Shown here one piece after another: positions 62,001-64,000 of a stretch of 64,000 nt of DNA. Each line of letters starts with the position of its first letter. Positions within the stretch are counted from its first letter, which is position 1. The stretch is from Neodontobutis hainanensis. Lineage: Eukaryota > Chordata > Actinopteri > Gobiiformes > Odontobutidae. Below the pieces are notes generated by a model. The model had not been told where the DNA came from, ran no database searches, and saw only the letters and a list, made by a program, of their open reading frames with translations. The stretch spans positions 82,936 through 146,935 of the forward strand of contig JALDNG010000447.1 of assembly GCA_024349245.1 (NCBI GenBank), written 5' to 3'. The position numbers and the translations under genes were made by a program.

Positions 62001-62709
62001 AATTAAATTTTCTCAAATTACTTTTATTTCTTGTTTATGGATTTACAAAGTTATTCCAGGTCATTGGTTTCAGTTATAAACAATGGGCGTATGGAAAACA
62101 AATTTGAAACCTTACTATTTCAGCAATTTTAAGATGGAGATATTAAATTAATTTAAACTGTATAACTGTTAAACAAAATGACAAAGTTTTGTCCATTAAA
62201 ACAACTTAATGACGTCTGTATTTTGATTATTTTGTGCACTAATGTGCCCCAACACGATATTATAAAAATGGAATGTAAATGATATAAAAATGTAAGTTGA
62301 AAAGCTAAAATTAGTACAATTCCAGCAATGTTTACGAGTAACAAACAGTAAACCGATGACATGGCATGTAGCTAGGCACAAACTAATGAGGTTGAAATAA
62401 GCTACGACCTGTAGAAAAGTTCAACGCTTTGCTTTTACGTTTAATTATGATTATGTTTATGTTAAAACATCCGCTGTGGTGTTAAATACGGATTTCTAAC
62501 AGCTTGATTGCTAACTGTTAGCCGCTAACAAACCGAACAATACTACGCAGTATTTGGAGCAAAAATAAACTCATAATTCTTTACATCCGTGCAAATATTT
62601 AATACTCAGAGTGACTCGAAACGCGTTGTCTAAAAGCACACCAAGATACAAGCTAGACAACGGATAAGAAGTATTTGTGAGTTACTACGCACCGGCTTGT
62701 GGACGCCAT
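52876..62709 (-). CDS. gtf2b: Transcription initiation factor IIB, 7 coding exons
   Basis: General factor that bridges TBP-bound promoter DNA and RNA polymerase II and helps set the start site. Exons in reading order: 62709-62693, 60721-60609, 56860-56727, 56633-56487, 55303-55174, 53794-53513, 53009-52876, all with GT-AG introns and matching phases. They give 318 residues, two more than human (316); the extra residues lie just after MASTSR. N-terminal zinc ribbon (Cys17, His20, Cys36, Cys39), B-reader/linker, then two cyclin folds and the KLPQL end. It is almost identical to the human protein as I recall it. It converges on pkn2. Confidence 0.97.
53513..55303 (-). CDS. gtf2b: gtf2b exons 5-6: cyclin folds
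   Basis: Exon 55303-55174 (DRTNKLFKQVYEQKSLKGRA ... EGVPRTFK) finishes much of the first cyclin repeat. Exon 53794-53513, the longest, spans [20 protein letters not shown] through ASAEKKTQK, the end of repeat one and most of repeat two. These repeats contact TBP and flanking promoter DNA. The exon 5 donor is AAAG|GTCAAC, which departs from consensus at +3, +5 and +6. The next exon starts AAATC, which restores the conserved Phe-Lys-Glu-Ile, so the junction is secure at protein level. Confidence 0.95.
55947..55976. repeat. Three tandem 10-bp units
   Basis: CGAAATACGG is repeated twice and followed by CGAAATACAG, in the gtf2b intron between exons 4 and 5. Confidence 0.9.
56487..56860 (-). CDS. 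gtf2b: gtf2b exons 3-4: B-reader, linker, start of cyclin fold 1
   Basis: Exon 56860-56727 encodes DRVIDVGSEWRTFSNEKALK then DPSRVGDAQNPLL through MISK. This includes the B-reader and B-linker that enter the polymerase cleft. Exon 56633-56487 encodes [20 protein letters not shown] through NLPRNIV, leading into the first cyclin repeat. The exon 3 donor is AAG|GTCTGG. Only 93 bp of intron separates the two exons. Confidence 0.95.
59528..59680 (+). mobile_element. tRNA-derived SINE, third family
   Basis: TGGGAGCTCACCTGGTAGAG gives an A box, and GACCTGGGTATGATTCCC a degenerate B box about 40 bp on. The body (CTTGCCCTGTTTCCCGTCTG, ACTGTCCTGTCCAATAAAGA) ends in AATAAAGAAAAAG. This is a widespread short SINE of spiny-rayed fishes. 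It lies in the gtf2b intron between exons 2 and 3. Confidence 0.75.
60609..60721 (-). CDS. gtf2b: gtf2b exon 2: zinc ribbon
   Basis: It encodes GEGLSLPRVTCPNHPDACLV then EDYRAGDMICPECGLVV. The CxxH...CxxC pattern (Cys17, His20, Cys36, Cys39) is the zinc ribbon that docks on the polymerase II dock domain. Human has Ile where this fish has Cys24 (PDACLVEDY), placing an extra cysteine beside the zinc site. The true start is in the exon at 62709, so the Met of the longer open frame here (60735) is intronic. Confidence 0.96.
62693..62709 (-). CDS. gtf2b: gtf2b first coding exon (17 nt)
   Basis: ATG GCG TCC ACA AGC CG, then donor GTGCGT. It encodes MASTS plus two bases of an Arg codon, matching the conserved TFIIB N-terminus. 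The intron to exon 2 is about 2 kb and shows no supported feature apart from AT-rich sequence. Confidence 0.92.
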
Positions 62710-62760
62710 GTCACTCCTATATTCTGCATAAAGATACAAACGGAACGACTGCAGCACTTC

Positions 62761-62787
62761 TATATATAGACTTGGACTGATCACGTG
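62761..62787 (-). promoter_or_regulatory. gtf2b core promoter: TATA-like box and E-box
   Basis: On the minus strand, TATATATA (62768-62761) lies 52 bp upstream of the gtf2b ATG, and a palindromic E-box CACGTG (62787-62782) lies 13 bp further upstream. A start site about 30 bp below the TATA would give a 5' UTR of only 20-25 nt. No clear TFIIB recognition element flanks the TATA. The assignment is by position and motif only. Confidence 0.5.
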
Positions 62788-62799
62788 CTTCTTAGATAA

Positions 62800-63380
62800 C
62801 GAAAAGTCAGGAGGTCCAAAATGTACGGACAGGTGTCTTTTGTTTTAGAAAAGCGAAAGCATAATTACTAGAAACAAAAGAAAAAAATACCTTAACTCAA
62901 ATAACATTGAAAAAGTAGTAGTCACGACAAACAGTTCCCAATTTAAAAATATACATTTAATGAGCATCTTCTATTCTAGCAAAAAATAATTATTATTATT
63001 GTATAATGCATTTTATAAATGTTTTTGATTCTGAACATTACCCCCTCCTCCTCCTCCTCTGTTAAAGTGGCCTTTTGTCACAGTCTTTGTCATGACGCTG
63101 TGCCAGTCTGGGATTTCTCTCTGAGGCACAAAGAGTCCCTTCTGGTGCCATGCTTTTGTGTTTCAGGAGAATACATCTGGACAAGAAGCTGCAGCAGTCC
63201 ATGAATACAGATACAATACTGGGCCTTAAAATTTAAATTATGCAGACAAAAATGAAAGGACTTGAAAAGAGATTACTCCACAAGTGGAAAAATCTAGGCA
63301 AGGTGTTGAAGCACTTGTAGTAGGATGGATGGTTTATTATATAGTGACCGATTAATATGAAAATAAGAGGTTCTGGTGCT
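62800..63380. other. Intergenic DNA upstream of gtf2b
   Basis: It contains a short CTC-repeat (about 63045-63060) and no supported exon. I see no second gene that would share the gtf2b promoter. Confidence 0.4.
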
Positions 63381-63599
63381 AATTTACATTTACATTTATT
63401 CATTTAGCCGACGCTTTTATCCAAAGCGACTTACATTGTTCTACAGTAATTACCAGTGTTACAGCCACTGGAGGCAAGGTGGGTTAAGTGTCTTGCCCAA
63501 GGACACAACGACAGTATGAACTGTGGGGAGAGTGAGAATCGAACCGCCTACCTTCCAGGTGAAAAAAGACTGCTCTACCCACTGAGCTACTGCCGCCCA
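63381..63599 (-). mobile_element. tRNA-derived SINE, family A, copy 4
   Basis: Full-length copy with A box TAGCTCAGTGGGTAGAGC, B-box region GGCGGTTCGATTCTC, central block and LINE-like tail. It is very close to the copy at 4444-4663, which indicates recent amplification. The rest of the window (63600-64000) holds no feature I can support. Confidence 0.9.
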
Positions 63600-64000
63600 T
63601 TTACCAACTGCCCGTTGCTATCAGTCATTAACCAGGGATTCCACCTTCTCTTTTGACCTCAGCCTTCTTTCACCTCAACATCTCCCACCTCCATCACTGG
63701 ATTTTTTTCCTGCTTGTGCATTTGTTATGTGTGTGTTACATTGTTAAGCCCTTTGGGTGTCATGATATAAATGGAAGCTAAGCTATTATTAGTTATTATT
63801 AAATCCACCATGTTGTGGTGTCTGGATTTCTAGTGCACTTAAAGGTTCTGGGATTTGGGCTCTCAGGAGAGGGACTCACATGTGCCCACCACCTGCAGGA
63901 GGGAGTGTAATGGTCCCGATGGAATGTGAGTCAGGAATCCAATCTCTGGACACCAATCACTTTTTTGCCATGTACTGTCTCTGTCATAGACTAAAGGAGG

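Noticed and set aside
1..64000. CRISPR array, bacterial operon, integrated virus or toxin-antitoxin locus
   Set aside because: No regularly spaced direct repeats, no ribosome-binding-site-led gene clusters and no viral domains. All repeats seen fit vertebrate transposons or microsatellites.

Overview
This window is nuclear DNA from a teleost fish, probably a spiny-rayed (percomorph) species. The evidence is vertebrate genes split by GT-AG introns, together with fish-type tRNA-derived SINEs, Tc1-like transposons, hAT MITEs and a PIF/Harbinger element. There are no bacterial operons, CRISPR arrays or viral genes. Most long open frames are chance frames in AT-rich intronic or repeat DNA.

Two protein genes can be read exon by exon. 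The first is pkn2 (protein kinase N2/PRK2, + strand). Its 22 exons run from 16164 to 48292 and encode 971 residues from HR1a to the final Cys. The usual first coding exon was not found, but a short ORF at 8563-8625 has the right phase and a consensus donor and may be an alternative first exon. The second gene is gtf2b (TFIIB, - strand), complete in 7 coding exons between 62709 and 52876 and encoding 318 residues. The genes converge tail to tail, with stop codons 4.6 kb apart. From memory, PKN2 and GTF2B are also convergent neighbours in human (1p22), which supports both identifications.

Layout: 1-16.1 kb is gene-poor and repeat-rich (four Tc1 remnants, two SINEs, several nested hAT elements). 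From 16.2 to 17.6 kb lie pkn2 HR1a exons. From 17.6 to 33.1 kb is a 15.5 kb intron packed with transposons, two of them with perfect 8-bp target-site duplications. From 33.1 to 48.3 kb are the remaining pkn2 exons (HR1b, HR1c, C2-like, linker, kinase, C-tail), dense from 39.4 kb on. From 48.3 to 52.6 kb is the pkn2 3' UTR and a 1.25 kb Harbinger element carrying a Myb/SANT-like fragment. From 52.6 to 62.8 kb is gtf2b with its TATA-like promoter. From 62.8 to 64 kb is intergenic DNA with one young SINE.

The two genes are not functionally linked. PKN2 is a cytoplasmic, Rho-responsive AGC kinase. TFIIB is a nuclear general factor for RNA polymerase II initiation. I found no sign of a novel multi-gene system. 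The points most worth checking are the candidate alternative pkn2 first exon with its diverged tandem copy, a Pro-to-Leu change at a conserved kinase-core position, the composite hAT-bearing repeat present twice, and several cleanly bounded MITE insertions.
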